Assembly (NCBI RefSeq): GCF_900155385.1
Contig: NZ_LT699745.1
Span: 1,767,561 to 1,831,560 of the forward strand
Direction of reading: 5' to 3'
DNA: 64,000 nt
From: Vreelandella massiliensis
GTDB lineage: Bacteria > Pseudomonadota > Gammaproteobacteria > Pseudomonadales > Halomonadaceae
The notes beneath the pieces are model-generated. The model ran no database searches, had not been told where the DNA came from, and saw only the letters and a list, made by a program, of their open reading frames with translations. Every line of letters starts with the position of its first letter. Within the stretch, counting starts at the first letter, position 1. This document shows, piece by piece, positions 39,838-49,315 of this stretch. Both the position numbers and the translations under genes were made by a program.

Positions 39838-41088
39838 CTAGAAATCGGGCAGCGGACGCCCGTTAACTCGCCACTGCCCTTGGATAAGATCAAACGTGAG
39901 TGAGCGCGTACTCAGCGGCAGCCCTAGCCATAGCGCCGCGACGGGCGGTGCATTGTGCCAGGTAATATCGCCTTCAAAGCGTGAGCGCCAACGCGAGGCC
40001 ATCGGCTCGCTTGTCGCCGCGGTGAAACTGAGCTGATCTAAACCGCGAGAGTCAAAAAACAGCACGCCATCGGCGTCAATCTCAAGTCCCAAAAGCGGAC
40101 TCTGCATATCGATGGCGTGAATATCCAAGCGCGGCGACGCTTTAAGCATTTGCAATAGGTTGGGCTCAAGCCGGGTTAACAGCCCCTCTTCCACCGGCAT
40201 CTCCACGCTTCCCCATGCTGCCTCCTGACGCAGTTGCGCAATCACCTGACGCACGGCATCGGCGTCGATACGCGAAAGCTCAGCCGCTAGACGCCCATTG
40301 AGTATCGGTGCCTCCGGCGCTTCATCGGCCAACACGGCATCGCCAAGGATCAGCTCGCTTGCAACGCGCAGCTCCTGCTCATCGAGCACCATATGGCTGG
40401 TCAACTCAAGCGGCGTCACTGTCAGGTTGAGCTCGGGGTGTTCAAGGGAGAGCGACGCAATGCGCAGCTGGTCACGCTGGTTAAAGTGGTAGGCATCCTC
40501 TGTGTAGGTGTAGCGGCTCTCCAACTCACTAGGCCCAATCGCCAGGCGTGCATCGCGGTCTTTAAGCACCAACTCGTCTAATAGGCCGTGTAAACGCCAA
40601 TCGCCAAACACCCCTTCCAACCGCACACGAGCGCCGCGTACTTCCAATTGGCGGCCCGCTTGCTCGATCACAAACGGCGCCAAGGCCAGGCGTAACTCGG
40701 TGCGCCCGCTGACGGTGTGGTAACGCCCCTGCCAGCGGGGCTCCGACGGCGCCGATACGTCCCCCACAGCGCGCTGCAGTGCGGTGTCTAAGCGAGGCAC
40801 CACGCGGCCTTCGATCTCGGTATTCAAAACGCCGTGGCGAGCACGGTAGGAGACTTCTAGCCGCCAAGGACGGCCGAGCAGAGGGGAAAGGAGAATCTTG
40901 CCATGCGAGGTAAGCCAGCCGGGATCGCTTTCGGTGCGCTGTACGCGCCACTCGCCGCGCGCCTTCAAGTCTTCCAGTGCTTGGCGCATACTGCGCTCAA
41001 ACAAGACACTCGACAGCAGCTGAGCGGCCATCCATATCACGGCCACCGTCGCGATGATCGGGACAATCAGTCGTTCCTTGCGCATCAT
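39838..41088 (-). CDS. DUF945 (YdgA-like) protein
   Basis: A 416-residue protein with one N-terminal membrane anchor (residues 8-26) and a long periplasmic beta-rich region. The family pattern of repeated short strands and LTSHGKILLSP-like starts fits DUF945/YdgA. Function is not known to me. AAGGAG lies before two adjacent ATG codons (41088 and 41085); either may be used. It stands 100 bases upstream of lon. Confidence 0.75.
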   Translation of the reverse strand: MMRKERLIVPIIATVAVIWMAAQLLSSVLFERSMRQALEDLKARGEWRVQRTESDPGWLTSHGKILLSPLLGRPWRLEVSYRARHGVLNTEIEGRVVPRLDTALQRAVGDVSAPSEPRWQGRYHTVSGRTELRLALAPFVIEQAGRQLEVRGARVRLEGVFGDWRLHGLLDELVLKDRDARLAIGPSELESRYTYTEDAYHFNQRDQLRIASLSLEHPELNLTVTPLELTSHMVLDEQELRVASELILGDAVLADEAPEAPILNGRLAAELSRIDADAVRQVIAQLRQEAAWGSVEMPVEEGLLTRLEPNLLQMLKASPRLDIHAIDMQSPLLGLEIDADGVLFFDSRGLDQLSFTAATSEPMASRWRSRFEGDITWHNAPPVAALWLGLPLSTRSLTFDLIQGQWRVNGRPLPDF

Positions 41089-41136
41089 GTCACTCCTTGA
41101 AGCACGCCCCTACCTACAGCCGATTCGGAAGAGGTA

Positions 41137-41610
41137 TCAATGCAGCCAAAACCAAAGGTGCATCGTACTCCAAGCGTATAACCCCGCCATGACATCATCA
41201 ATCATAATACCAAAGCCACCGGCCACGCGGCGGTCCGCCCAACGAATCGGCCAGGGCTTAAACACATCGAACACGCGGAAAACCACAAAGCCCCAGAGCG
41301 CCGCTTCCCAGGAGAACGGCACCGCCGCCATGGTGATCCAGTAACCGACAAACTCATCCCAGACGATACCCGAGTGGTCATGCACGCCCAGATCGTGTGA
41401 GGTTTTATCGCACAGCCATACGCCCACCACGAAGGCCGCCAAGACAATCCCCAGGTACCAACTCAGTGGCAGATCCGCCATGAGCCAAAAAAAAGGAATC
41501 GCCGCCAAGGTACCAAAGGTACCCGGCGCGAAGGGTACCGTGCCGCTACCCAGCCCAAAGGCAAAAAAGTGAGTAGGGCGTCGCCAAACGCTAGCCGGCG
41601 CTTTATTCAT
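41137..41610 (-). CDS. pgpA: Phosphatidylglycerophosphatase A
   Basis: A 157-residue membrane enzyme that removes phosphate from phosphatidylglycerophosphate. The start at 41610 has GGAGA upstream and overlaps thiL by eight bases. Seen: FGLGSGTVPFAPGTFGTLA, DHSGIVWDEFVGYWI, and FRVFDVFKPWPIRWADRR. The thiL-pgpA pair behind nusB is a common arrangement. Confidence 0.93.
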   Translation of the reverse strand: MNKAPASVWRRPTHFFAFGLGSGTVPFAPGTFGTLAAIPFFWLMADLPLSWYLGIVLAAFVVGVWLCDKTSHDLGVHDHSGIVWDEFVGYWITMAAVPFSWEAALWGFVVFRVFDVFKPWPIRWADRRVAGGFGIMIDDVMAGLYAWSTMHLWFWLH

Positions 41611-42616
41611 GGCGCTTCTCCCTGCGTCGACTCGGCGACGGCGTGTCTGACGAGACGTGTTCGACAAAGTGTTGCCACCCGGTTTTCACCTCGGCGGGCA
41701 CGCCACTTACGCCGGGGGCTTCCACACAGTGGCCGATCGCGGTTAACGCAACGCCCAAGGGCTCAAGCGCCGCCTGCGCTTGCCTCCAGCGAGCAGGCGG
41801 AAGGGTGACCAGCAGTTCATAATCATCGCCGCCCGAAAGGGCCGCCTTTAGCGCTTTCTCCGAGCCCAGAGCTTCTTTCAGTCCCTCGGCGAGCGGGAGT
41901 GATTCGGTGTCAAGCGCGGCACCGACGCCCGATGCCTCACGAATATGCCCCAAATCGGCGAGCAAGCCATCGGAAATATCCAGCGCGCTAGAGGCGATCC
42001 CACGCAGCGCCCGCCCTGCGGCAAGGCGCGGAGTCGGCAGCAGGTAGCGCGCCAGCAATGGATGCGAAAGATCGCGCTCGCCCTGCTGCCAAAGCGCCAA
42101 GCCCCCTCCCCCGCCGCCGAGTGCGCCGGTGACGGCGATGATATCGCCCACCGTTGCACCGCTGCGCGTGAGCGCCTCGCCGCTCGGCACTTCTCCCATC
42201 ACGGTCACGCCGATCGATAAAGTACCCGAGGTGACATCGCCGCCGGCCAAGGCCGTCTCGTGCTGCTCGCACAGGGTCAGAAACCCTTGCGCATACGCTT
42301 GCAACCACGCATTAGCGGTCGCGTCATCGCCCAGGCGTGACTGGTCGAGCGTTAACGCCATAAAGCACCACCTTGCGTCAGCACCCATCGCGGCAAGGTC
42401 CGACAGCGCCACCGCCAGCGCGCGATGGCCGATCGCCCTCGCCGGCGCTTGTGCAGGAAAGTGAACGTCGACAACGGAGGTATCGACGCTGACGACCAAC
42501 TGCTGCCCCGCCACTGGTGTCAGCAACGCCGCATCGTCCCCCACGCCCAATGCCACACGCTGGCCTGGGGTATGGGGGGTGAAGTAGCGGTGGATTAGGT
42601 CAAATTCGGCAAGCAC
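41603..42616 (-). CDS. thiL: Thiamine-monophosphate kinase
   Basis: A 337-residue PurM-like kinase making thiamine pyrophosphate. It starts at GTG 42616 after AAGGGG. Seen: FDLIHRYFTPHTPG, GVGDDAALLTP, VVSVDTSVVDVHF, LALSDLAAMGA-like ALSDLAAMGADARW, and SALDISDGLLADLGHI. A Gly run (GALGGGGGGLAL) replaces the usual GxxGxxxAGL. The C-terminal 15 residues are basic. Confidence 0.93.
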   Translation of the reverse strand: MLAEFDLIHRYFTPHTPGQRVALGVGDDAALLTPVAGQQLVVSVDTSVVDVHFPAQAPARAIGHRALAVALSDLAAMGADARWCFMALTLDQSRLGDDATANAWLQAYAQGFLTLCEQHETALAGGDVTSGTLSIGVTVMGEVPSGEALTRSGATVGDIIAVTGALGGGGGGLALWQQGERDLSHPLLARYLLPTPRLAAGRALRGIASSALDISDGLLADLGHIREASGVGAALDTESLPLAEGLKEALGSEKALKAALSGGDDYELLVTLPPARWRQAQAALEPLGVALTAIGHCVEAPGVSGVPAEVKTGWQHFVEHVSSDTPSPSRRREKRHE

Positions 42617-42656
42617 GTAGACCCCTTAACGCCATAAGTCGCCATCACGAGCGCCC

Positions 42657-43154
42657 TTACTGGCGTCGCGCGACAACCTCAGCACTGCGCAAGCGGTTTG
42701 CCAGCTTGTCCAAAATGCCGTTGACGTATTTGTGCCCGTCGGTGGCGCCAAATGACTTGGCCAGCTCCACGCCCTCGTTGATCACCACGCGATACGGCAC
42801 TTCCAGGCGGTGCGCGAGCTCATAGGCGCCCAAGCGCAAAATCGCCAGCTCCACGGCATCCAGGTCTTCCAAGCGGCGATCGAGCAGCGGCGCGATTTCG
42901 CGATCTAGCTCATCCTTGCAACGCGCGACGTTGTGCAACAGCTCATGGAACAGCGCTTTATCGGCGATCTCCATCACCTTGGCCCAGTTCTCATGCTCTT
43001 CCAGGTCATCATCGGGCTTTTGGCTACGGAACTCCGCTTCAATGGTGGTCATTGACTTGTGGGTCATCTGCCACTGATAAAGCCCCTGCACCGCCAATTC
43101 GCGCGCTGCGTGGCGGCCTTCTTGTGCCCGCGAAGGCTTACGCTGCTGGCTCAT
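42657..43154 (-). CDS. nusB: Transcription antitermination factor NusB
   Basis: A 165-residue helical protein: [16 protein letters not shown] at the start and [46 protein letters not shown] near the end. It joins NusE to bind boxA RNA. Overlaps ribH by four bases. Confidence 0.95.
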   Translation of the reverse strand: MSQQRKPSRAQEGRHAARELAVQGLYQWQMTHKSMTTIEAEFRSQKPDDDLEEHENWAKVMEIADKALFHELLHNVARCKDELDREIAPLLDRRLEDLDAVELAILRLGAYELAHRLEVPYRVVINEGVELAKSFGATDGHKYVNGILDKLANRLRSAEVVARRQ

Positions 43155-43639
43155 TGCCCTGCCTCCGGAGAGAGCGCGCGCAACAGGGATACCATCTCCA
43201 TGGCCGCCATGGCCGCCTCGGTGCCTTTATTACCGGCTTTGGTGCCCGCACGCTCGATGGCTTGCTCGATCGACTCGACCGTCAGCACGCCGTTAGCGAC
43301 CGGCGTATCAAACTCAAGCTGAAGGTTATTCATCGCGGCATTACAGCCGCCGGCCACGTATTCAAAGTGCGGCGTACCGCCACGGATCACGGCACCGAGG
43401 GCAATCACCGCATCGGGCTGGCTGACTTTCAGCACTCTCTTCACCGCCAGCGGTAGCTCCCAAGCCCCGGGAACGTGCACGATTTGAATCTGCTCTGAAT
43501 CTACGCCGTGGCGTACCAGGCTATCCACCGCGCCTTCCACGAGGCTATCCACCACGTGATGGTTAAAGCGGCCCACCACGAGAACATAGCGGCCGTTTAC
43601 GTCGAAAAAGTTGCCTTCCACTTGAGAGAGGGGTTCCAT
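43151..43639 (-). CDS. ribH: 6,7-dimethyl-8-ribityllumazine synthase
   Basis: A 162-residue enzyme from ATG 43639, overlapping the upstream stop (ATGA). Seen: [54 protein letters not shown], and [20 protein letters not shown]. It makes the lumazine precursor of riboflavin. Confidence 0.95.
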   Translation of the reverse strand: MEPLSQVEGNFFDVNGRYVLVVGRFNHHVVDSLVEGAVDSLVRHGVDSEQIQIVHVPGAWELPLAVKRVLKVSQPDAVIALGAVIRGGTPHFEYVAGGCNAAMNNLQLEFDTPVANGVLTVESIEQAIERAGTKAGNKGTEAAMAAMEMVSLLRALSPEAGQ

Positions 43640-44841
43640 CAATCTGTTCCTGCTGAAATAGAGTTCTGTGGTGAAGGGTTCTGCTGTGAAATGGGCGCCT
43701 CGGGCGTATCCGTTGGGCTTAACCGCTCGACGACTTCCAGGTCAAACCCGGAGAGCGCGGAGAATTTCCACGGCGAGCTTAAAAGGCGCATTTTCCCCAC
43801 GCCCAGGTGGCGAAGAATCTGCGAGCCCGTGCCGATGGTTAAATAGTTGCCCGCGCCATCGGAGTCACTGGTACGCGGCTGACGCACCCTGTCCAAGAAA
43901 ATATCCAACTGATCTTTCAAATCTTGATGCGGACGCGAATCGTCAATCAAGACAAACACACCGGGTTCGGCACGGGCGATTTCCGCCAAGGCACGCTGCG
44001 CGTCCCAGCGATGTTTCCCCTCTTTTAACAGCCCCATGACATCGTGCAGCGTATCCGCTAGGTGCACGCGCACGGTGGTGGGCTGATCCGCGCGCGGCTG
44101 ACCGTTGACCAACGCTAAATGGTGCGCGCCCTGAATACGGTCGCGGAACACGTGCAGCATCATCTCGCCATGGGCGGTGCTCTGCGGCAGCGCTTCGATA
44201 TGATCCACGGTCTGCTCGTTAACGATGCGATAATGAATCAGATCGGCAATGGTCCCCATCTTGATACCGTGCGCTTCGGCAAACGCCTCAAGCTCCGGAC
44301 GACGTGCCATGCTGCCATCATCGTTCATGATCTCGCAGATCACACCGCTAGGGTCACAGCCGGCGAGCGCGGCCAGGTCACACGCCGCTTCGGTATGGCC
44401 CGCGCGTCGCAGCACCCCGCCCGGCTCGGCCATGAGCGGAAAAATATGCCCCGGCTGCACGATATCCTCGGGCTTGGCGTTAGCCGCCACCGCCGCTTGC
44501 ACCGTGCGGGCGCGGTCGGCCGCGGAAATACCGGTGGTGACACCCGTGGTCGCTTCAATCGACAGTGTGAACTTGGTGCCAAACCCTGAGCCGTTGTCGC
44601 GCACCATGAGCGGCAAATTAAGCTGCTCACAACGCTGGCGCGTCATCGGCAAGCAGATAAGCCCACGCGCATGACGCGCCATGAAGTTGATATGCTCGGC
44701 CTGGACTTTCTCCGCGGCCATGATGATATCGCCTTCGTTTTCTCGATCCTCATCGTCCATGAGGATGACCATTTTGCCTTGGCGGATATCGTCTACCAAG
44801 TCAGCGATGGGGGCCAACCCCCCGGAGGTGGAGTGCGCCAT
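43639..44841 (-). CDS. ribB: 3,4-dihydroxy-2-butanone-4-phosphate synthase fused to degenerate GTP cyclohydrolase II (RibBX-type)
   Basis: A 400-residue protein from ATG 44841 (GGAGA upstream). The RibB half is complete: [51 protein letters not shown]. The second half has the GTP cyclohydrolase II outline but lacks the three zinc cysteines: where they are expected it reads [18 protein letters not shown]. It therefore probably cannot act as a cyclohydrolase and fits the RibBX class, in which the domain supports RibB. A separate ribA should exist elsewhere. Confidence 0.9.
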   Translation of the reverse strand: MAHSTSGGLAPIADLVDDIRQGKMVILMDDEDRENEGDIIMAAEKVQAEHINFMARHARGLICLPMTRQRCEQLNLPLMVRDNGSGFGTKFTLSIEATTGVTTGISAADRARTVQAAVAANAKPEDIVQPGHIFPLMAEPGGVLRRAGHTEAACDLAALAGCDPSGVICEIMNDDGSMARRPELEAFAEAHGIKMGTIADLIHYRIVNEQTVDHIEALPQSTAHGEMMLHVFRDRIQGAHHLALVNGQPRADQPTTVRVHLADTLHDVMGLLKEGKHRWDAQRALAEIARAEPGVFVLIDDSRPHQDLKDQLDIFLDRVRQPRTSDSDGAGNYLTIGTGSQILRHLGVGKMRLLSSPWKFSALSGFDLEVVERLSPTDTPEAPISQQNPSPQNSISAGTD

Positions 44842-44910
44842 GGAATCTCCAAGTCTGTGTCGCAAGCGTGCGATTTCGCGCGTCAGGGTACCTTGCTATC
44901 GCTGACGGCG

Positions 44911-46044
44911 CTAGTCACGAACCGGGGCGGCGATAATTCGCCAGTCATGCCCCACCGCGCGAATATCGTGAATGGTCAGCCGACGCTGGTCGGCCATTTT
45001 ACTTAAGCCCGGCAGCGCAAAAAGCGGCCGTGCGTCACCGCCTAAGAGAGTAGGTGCGACAAAAAGCTGCATTTCGTCTACCACCTCGGCGGCCAGCATC
45101 GCCCCCGCAAGCGTCGCCCCCGTCTCCACCAGCAGTTCATTGACCTGCTCGTTTTCGGCCAACCAGGTCAGCAGCGCACGCAGATCGATTCGCCCTCCTT
45201 CGGCAGCGGGAAGAACGCGCACCTCGGCGCCGGCTTGCTCTAGCTTGTCGCGCTTGTCGGGCGAATGGGCCGCCGTGGTGAGAATCAGCGTGCGCCCCGG
45301 GGCGGCCAAGCAGGCAGCAGCGAGCGGCATGCGCAAGCGCGTATCCAACACCACCCGTAACGGTTGGCGCTGCACGATGGTTTCGGCATCGGGCAGTTGC
45401 AGCTGCTCGGCGCGTAGCGTTAAACGCGAATCGTCCATGATGATCGATTCGACCCCGGTGAGCACCGCGCTTGCGCGCGCGCGTAGCCGCTGAACGTGGC
45501 AGCGCGCTTCGGGACCGGTGATCCACTGGGACTCGCCCGACCCCATCGCCGTGCGCCCGTCTAGGCTCATCGCCATTTTCAGCCGCACAAAGGGGCGCCG
45601 ATGCGCCATGCGCGCGATAAACCCGGGATTAAGCTGCCGTGCATCCTCTTCCAGCAACCCCACGTCCACTTGGATAGCGGCGTCTTTTAACAGGCGGATA
45701 CCGCGCCCGCTCACCTGCGGATTGGGGTCCACTATGGCCACGACCACCCGGGCGACCCCGGCCTTCACCAACGCCAGCGCACAGGGGCCGGTGCGCCCGG
45801 TATGCGAACACGGCTCAAGCGTGACGTAAGCAGTGGCGCCGCGGGCGTTATCCCCGGCATCGGCAAGCGCGTGAATCTCCGCATGCGGCTCACCGGCGCG
45901 CAGATGAAAGCCCTCTCCGACAATCTGATCGTCGCGCACGATCACGCAGCCCACCCGTGGGTTGGGGTCGGTCGTGTAGAGGCCACGCTCGGCTAAATGC
46001 AGCGCACGCGCCATATAATGGTGATCATCGGGGGTAAAGGGCAT
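44911..46044 (-). CDS. ribD: Riboflavin biosynthesis deaminase/reductase RibD
   Basis: A 377-residue bifunctional enzyme. Deaminase zinc site: GEPHAEIHAL and TLEPCSHTGRTGPCALAL. Reductase domain: VRLKMAMSLDGRTAMGSGESQWITG and LLVETGATLAGAML. First gene of the rib-nusB-thiL-pgpA run, 18 bases after nrdR. No FMN riboswitch was seen before it. Confidence 0.95.
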   Translation of the reverse strand: MPFTPDDHHYMARALHLAERGLYTTDPNPRVGCVIVRDDQIVGEGFHLRAGEPHAEIHALADAGDNARGATAYVTLEPCSHTGRTGPCALALVKAGVARVVVAIVDPNPQVSGRGIRLLKDAAIQVDVGLLEEDARQLNPGFIARMAHRRPFVRLKMAMSLDGRTAMGSGESQWITGPEARCHVQRLRARASAVLTGVESIIMDDSRLTLRAEQLQLPDAETIVQRQPLRVVLDTRLRMPLAAACLAAPGRTLILTTAAHSPDKRDKLEQAGAEVRVLPAAEGGRIDLRALLTWLAENEQVNELLVETGATLAGAMLAAEVVDEMQLFVAPTLLGGDARPLFALPGLSKMADQRRLTIHDIRAVGHDWRIIAAPVRD

Positions 46045-46062
46045 CGGTGAGCGACCTTTGGG

Positions 46063-46518
46063 TCAGGGTTCTTGCGACAGGCGGTCGATTTCAGCGCGAA
46101 ACTCGTCCAGGTCCTGAAACTTGCGGTATACCGAGGCAAAGCGGATATAGGCCACTTGATCCAGCTGCTTGAGGGCCTGCATCACCGACTCGCCGATTTC
46201 ACGGGCGTTGATCTCGCGATCCCCTCTCGCGCGCAGCGTTTGGCGAATACGCTCGATAGCGGTTTCGATCGCTTCCGTGCTGACCGGACGCTTCTCTAGC
46301 GCCCGCAGCATGCCCGCGCGCAGTTTCTGCTCGTCAAAGGACTCGCGCGAACCGTCAGATTTTACCACGCGCGGCATAATCAGCTCGGCCGTTTCATAGG
46401 TGGTAAAACGCTCATGGCATCCCGCACACTGGCGGCGACGGCGAACTTGGTCGCCCTCCGCGACCAGACGGGAGTCGGTGACTCGGGTATCGTTGGCACC
46501 ACAAAAGGGGCAATGCAT
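46063..46518 (-). CDS. nrdR: Transcriptional repressor NrdR
   Basis: A 151-residue protein: zinc ribbon [17 protein letters not shown] with [16 protein letters not shown], then an ATP cone ([20 protein letters not shown]). It represses ribonucleotide reductase operons when dATP is high; probable targets are the boxes before nrdH in this window. NrdR-ribD synteny is common. Confidence 0.96.
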   Translation of the reverse strand: MHCPFCGANDTRVTDSRLVAEGDQVRRRRQCAGCHERFTTYETAELIMPRVVKSDGSRESFDEQKLRAGMLRALEKRPVSTEAIETAIERIRQTLRARGDREINAREIGESVMQALKQLDQVAYIRFASVYRKFQDLDEFRAEIDRLSQEP

Positions 46519-46735
46519 TGCGTCGACCTGTTATCAGGCGTGTTAAAAAAGCATACGTTCAGGTTTAGTCTAGTACGCATTGTAACGACTTAAGCGCTCG
46601 GATTCATGCAAACTGGCCCAAACGGTTGTCTGCCATGCCACCTCGATAATAATCAGCGCATAATCTTGACCTGCGACAATCGATCGATTTTCCCACTCCC
46701 CACGCCTGACAAGCGCCAACGCCCACGAGGACACC

Positions 46736-47530
46736 ATGTTTCGATCGCCGCTACGTTTACCGCCTTTTATACTGCTGTCTTCTGCCCTTTTGACCAGCTT
46801 CAGCACCCACGCCATGGCGCAGGAAACGCTGCCTGCCCCTATCCAAGCTCTGGAGGAACAAGGCATTGACATCCACGGGCAATTCAGCGCACCCAGTGGG
46901 TTACGCGGTTTCGGGGCAAGCGTACAGGGCCGCGAAATGGCGATCTATCTCACCCCCGATGGCGAGCATGCGATTGTGGGTACGCTGATGGATCGCGAGG
47001 GGAATGACCTCACCGAACCACAGCTTGACGAGCACGTTCGCGCACCGCTTGAGGCGCAAACCTGGGCACTGCTAGAAGAGAGCCACTGGATTCAGGACGG
47101 CGATCGCGACGCCCCGCGTGTGATTTACACCTTCACCGACCCTAACTGCCCCTACTGCCAACAACTTTGGGAGGCCACGCGCCCCTGGGTAGAAGCCGGC
47201 CGCGTTCAACTGCGCCATATCATGGTCGGCATTCTTGCCGCCGACAGCCCCGGAAAAGCCGCCGCGCTGCTGGGCGCAGACAATCCCGAGGCCGCCTTAC
47301 AAGCGCATAAACGTGGCGATCGTATTGAGGCCAGCGCACAGCCACGCGACATTGAAGAGCAAGTGTATGCCAATAACCAGCTCTTTGAAGCTCTCGGGCT
47401 CTACGCAACCCCCACCAGCGCCTTCCAACGCGAAACCGAAAACGGCAGCGTGCGTATTGAGCGTATACAAGGCATGCCCAGCGAAGAGCGCCTCATCGAA
47501 ATGATGGGTAGCGAAGCGCCTTCGTCGTAA
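46736..47530 (+). CDS. dsbG: DsbC/DsbG-like periplasmic thiol-disulfide protein
   Basis: A 264-residue protein with a signal peptide (residues 1-28, cleavage near AMA), a dimerisation domain and a thioredoxin-like domain with CPYC (FTDPNCPYCQQLW) and the cis-Pro segment ATPTSAF. The overall shape fits DsbG; isomerase or sulfenate-reducing roles are both possible. GAGGA stands before the ATG. It is monocistronic; a weak hairpin TATCCG/CGGATA follows at 47536-47553. Confidence 0.85.
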   Translation: MFRSPLRLPPFILLSSALLTSFSTHAMAQETLPAPIQALEEQGIDIHGQFSAPSGLRGFGASVQGREMAIYLTPDGEHAIVGTLMDREGNDLTEPQLDEHVRAPLEAQTWALLEESHWIQDGDRDAPRVIYTFTDPNCPYCQQLWEATRPWVEAGRVQLRHIMVGILAADSPGKAAALLGADNPEAALQAHKRGDRIEASAQPRDIEEQVYANNQLFEALGLYATPTSAFQRETENGSVRIERIQGMPSEERLIEMMGSEAPSS

Positions 47531-47661
47531 TATCTTATCCGTTATAGCGGATATTTAGTTATTTATACCCTGTAGGGGATAAATGACGATTGTCCTGCGT
47601 AGCGAGTAAAGTCAGCGTATCGTGCTTCTATTGTCAGTATGCTATGTGTGGGGGTAAGACA

Positions 47662-47886
47662 TCAGAAACCGGCTTCTTTCTGGTGACGGATGGCCAATAC
47701 CACCACATTGTCCACATCAAGACGATATCGCGCGACGTAACCACTATCGCCAAAATCGATCAGCCAATCACGATACACCTCAGGTAGATCGTCAATCGGG
47801 CGACCTATATGGGGATATTTTCTAAGCTCCTGAATGCCGTGAAGAATCTCCCTAGCGGCTCTTTCGGCTGCTGCTGGATTCTTAGC
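47662..47886 (-). pseudogene. ParE-type toxin, C-terminal fragment (gene cut by TnpB element)
   Basis: Seventy-four codons encode AKNPAAAERAAREILHGIQE through IGRPIDDLPEVYRDWLIDFG to HQKEAGF, the C-terminal three quarters of a ParE/RelE toxin. The beginning lies 1.36 kb away at 49250-49315. Removing 47887-49249 joins the codons CGA and GCT in frame and gives a 96-residue ParE of normal length (...LREFLR + AKNPAAAERAA...). Confidence 0.9.
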
Positions 47887-48018
47887 AAACATCCGCGAGA
47901 ACCCTCGCCCGATTCAGGGCGGGGAGGAAAGCGGGCAGCGCGTTAGCGCTGCTGGGGTTGATCTTCGCCCCTTATCGACTATTATGTATATACATACAGA
48001 TTAACAAGCCGCGATGCC

Positions 48019-49194
48019 ATGCTGAAAGCCACCAAAGTTCGCATTTATCCAACCCCTGAGCAGGCGGCGTTTTTGAACGCCCAGTTCGGTGCGGTGCGGT
48101 TTGTGTACAACAAGGCGCTGCATATCATCCGATCGCAGTACAAACGGCATGGCACCAAACTCCGCGCGAAAAAAGATCTCAAGCCGTTGCTGGCGGTGGC
48201 CAAAAAGTCGCGCAAGTACCACTGGCTTAAAGACTATGACTCTATCGCGTTGCAACAAGCGTGCATTAACCTGGATCGGGCTTTCCAGAACTTCTTTGAC
48301 CCCAAATTACCTGCCCGCTACCCCAGGTTCAAACGCAAGCACGGCAAGCAATCGAGCTATCACTGTACCGGCATCAAGGTCGGTGAGGGTGAGATCAAGA
48401 TACCCAAACTCGGGCCGGTCAAGGCGCGCCTTCACCGTGAAATAACCGGCACACTGAAAAGCATCACGTTAACCCGCACCACCACCACCGGCAAATACTA
48501 CGCCTCGGTGCTGGTCGATGACGGTGCGGAAGCCCCGGCGCCGCTTCAAACCGTGCAGTCGGTCATCGGCGTGGACATGGGGCTGACACACCTCGCCATC
48601 GACTCCAGTGGCCGTAAGGTCGCCAACCCCCGCTTTCTCAAGCGCGCGCGTGCCAACCTACGCCGCAAACAGAAAGCACTCTCCCGCTGCCAAAAAGGCA
48701 GCAAGGGCCGTGCGAAAGCACGGCTGAAGCTGGCCAAGGCGCACGAGCGCCTGGCGAATGCCCGTGCTGACTTCCAGCACAAGCTGTCTCGACAACTCAT
48801 TGACGACAACCAAGCGGTGATTGTCGAGACCCTGAAAGTCAAAAACCTGCTGAAAAACCGCAAGCTGGCAAAACATATTGCCGATGCGAGTTGGTTCAGC
48901 CTGATCCAAAAACTGGACTATAAAGCCAGGGAGCAAGGCAAGCATCTGGTCAAAATCGACCAGTGGTTCGCCAGTTCCAAAACCTGTGCTGGCTGCGGCC
49001 ATAAGGTTGCGGACATGCCGCTATCGGTACGCCGCTGGGATTGCGAGCACTGCGGCACGAAGGACATTGACCGCGATATCAACGCCGCAATCAACATCCG
49101 CCAGCAAGGCATCTTGCAACTCAAGGCCGAAGGACTGTCGGTCTCTGCCCACGGAGGCCTGCGTAAGCCCGGTCACGCACCGGCAGCGGCCTGA
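48019..49194 (+). CDS. tnpB: RNA-guided nuclease TnpB (OrfB)
   Basis: A 391-residue TnpB. N-terminal wedge region (KVRIYPTPEQAAFLNAQFGA), then RuvC-I with D186 (VIGVDMGLTHLAID), RuvC-II with E270 (QAVIVETLKVKNL), a zinc finger CAGC/CEHC (about residues 323-345) and RuvC-III DRDINAAINI (D353). All catalytic residues are present, so the nuclease should be active. In related proteins the right end of the element is transcribed as a guide RNA and the target is the empty donor site. Confidence 0.93.
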   Translation: MLKATKVRIYPTPEQAAFLNAQFGAVRFVYNKALHIIRSQYKRHGTKLRAKKDLKPLLAVAKKSRKYHWLKDYDSIALQQACINLDRAFQNFFDPKLPARYPRFKRKHGKQSSYHCTGIKVGEGEIKIPKLGPVKARLHREITGTLKSITLTRTTTTGKYYASVLVDDGAEAPAPLQTVQSVIGVDMGLTHLAIDSSGRKVANPRFLKRARANLRRKQKALSRCQKGSKGRAKARLKLAKAHERLANARADFQHKLSRQLIDDNQAVIVETLKVKNLLKNRKLAKHIADASWFSLIQKLDYKAREQGKHLVKIDQWFASSKTCAGCGHKVADMPLSVRRWDCEHCGTKDIDRDINAAINIRQQGILQLKAEGLSVSAHGGLRKPGHAPAAA

Positions 49195-49249
49195 GAAGTG
49201 GGAAGCCTCGCCCGTGGCGCGTCAGCGCTTAGGGCGGGGAGCAGTCACG
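49080..49249 (+). ncRNA. Predicted omega (reRNA) scaffold of TnpB
   Basis: By analogy with characterised TnpB systems, the RNA overlaps the tnpB 3' end and the right-end hairpin (49206-49239), with the guide formed by the flanking bases from 49250 (TCGTAGGAACTCACGCAA), here part of parE. The 5' limit is a guess. Confidence 0.45.
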
Positions 49250-49315
49250 TCGTAGGAACTCACGCAATCGTTCAAGATCCCGGACTGCTGCCGGGGCAAG
49301 GATCACCTGTGGCAT
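49250..49315 (-). pseudogene. ParE-type toxin, N-terminal fragment
   Basis: ATG 49315 overlaps the antitoxin's end and opens MPQVILAPAAVRDLERLREF-LR, a typical ParE start. After 22 codons it runs into the TnpB element, where six foreign codons lead to a stop. The continuation is at 47886. Confidence 0.88.

Larger units (their letters stand above)
47887..49249 (+). mobile_element. IS200/IS605-type element carrying only tnpB
   Basis: Limits (1363 bp) come from restoring the parE frame; they may be off by a base or two. Near the left end, CCTCGCCC-GATTCA-GGGCGGGG forms a hairpin, followed by GCAGCGC-GTTA-GCGCTGC. Near the right end CCTCGCCC ... GGGCGGGG encloses GCGC-GTCA-GCGC, and the element closes in CAGTCAC. 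No target duplication is seen, as expected for this single-strand transposition family. No tnpA is present, so it needs a transposase in trans. Confidence 0.88.

Noticed and set aside
46519-46735. Possible riboswitch or small gene between nrdR and dsbG
   Set aside because: No FMN element or other conserved fold was seen; the open frame there has no family features.
47536-47553. TATCCG/CGGATA hairpin after dsbG as a terminator
   Set aside because: Only six base pairs, A/T-rich, with a poor T-run; too weak to list as a feature.
48001-48258. Minus-strand open frame at the start of the TnpB element
   Set aside because: It overlaps the tnpB 5' half on the other strand and shows no transposase (tnpA) motif such as HUH or the catalytic Tyr region.
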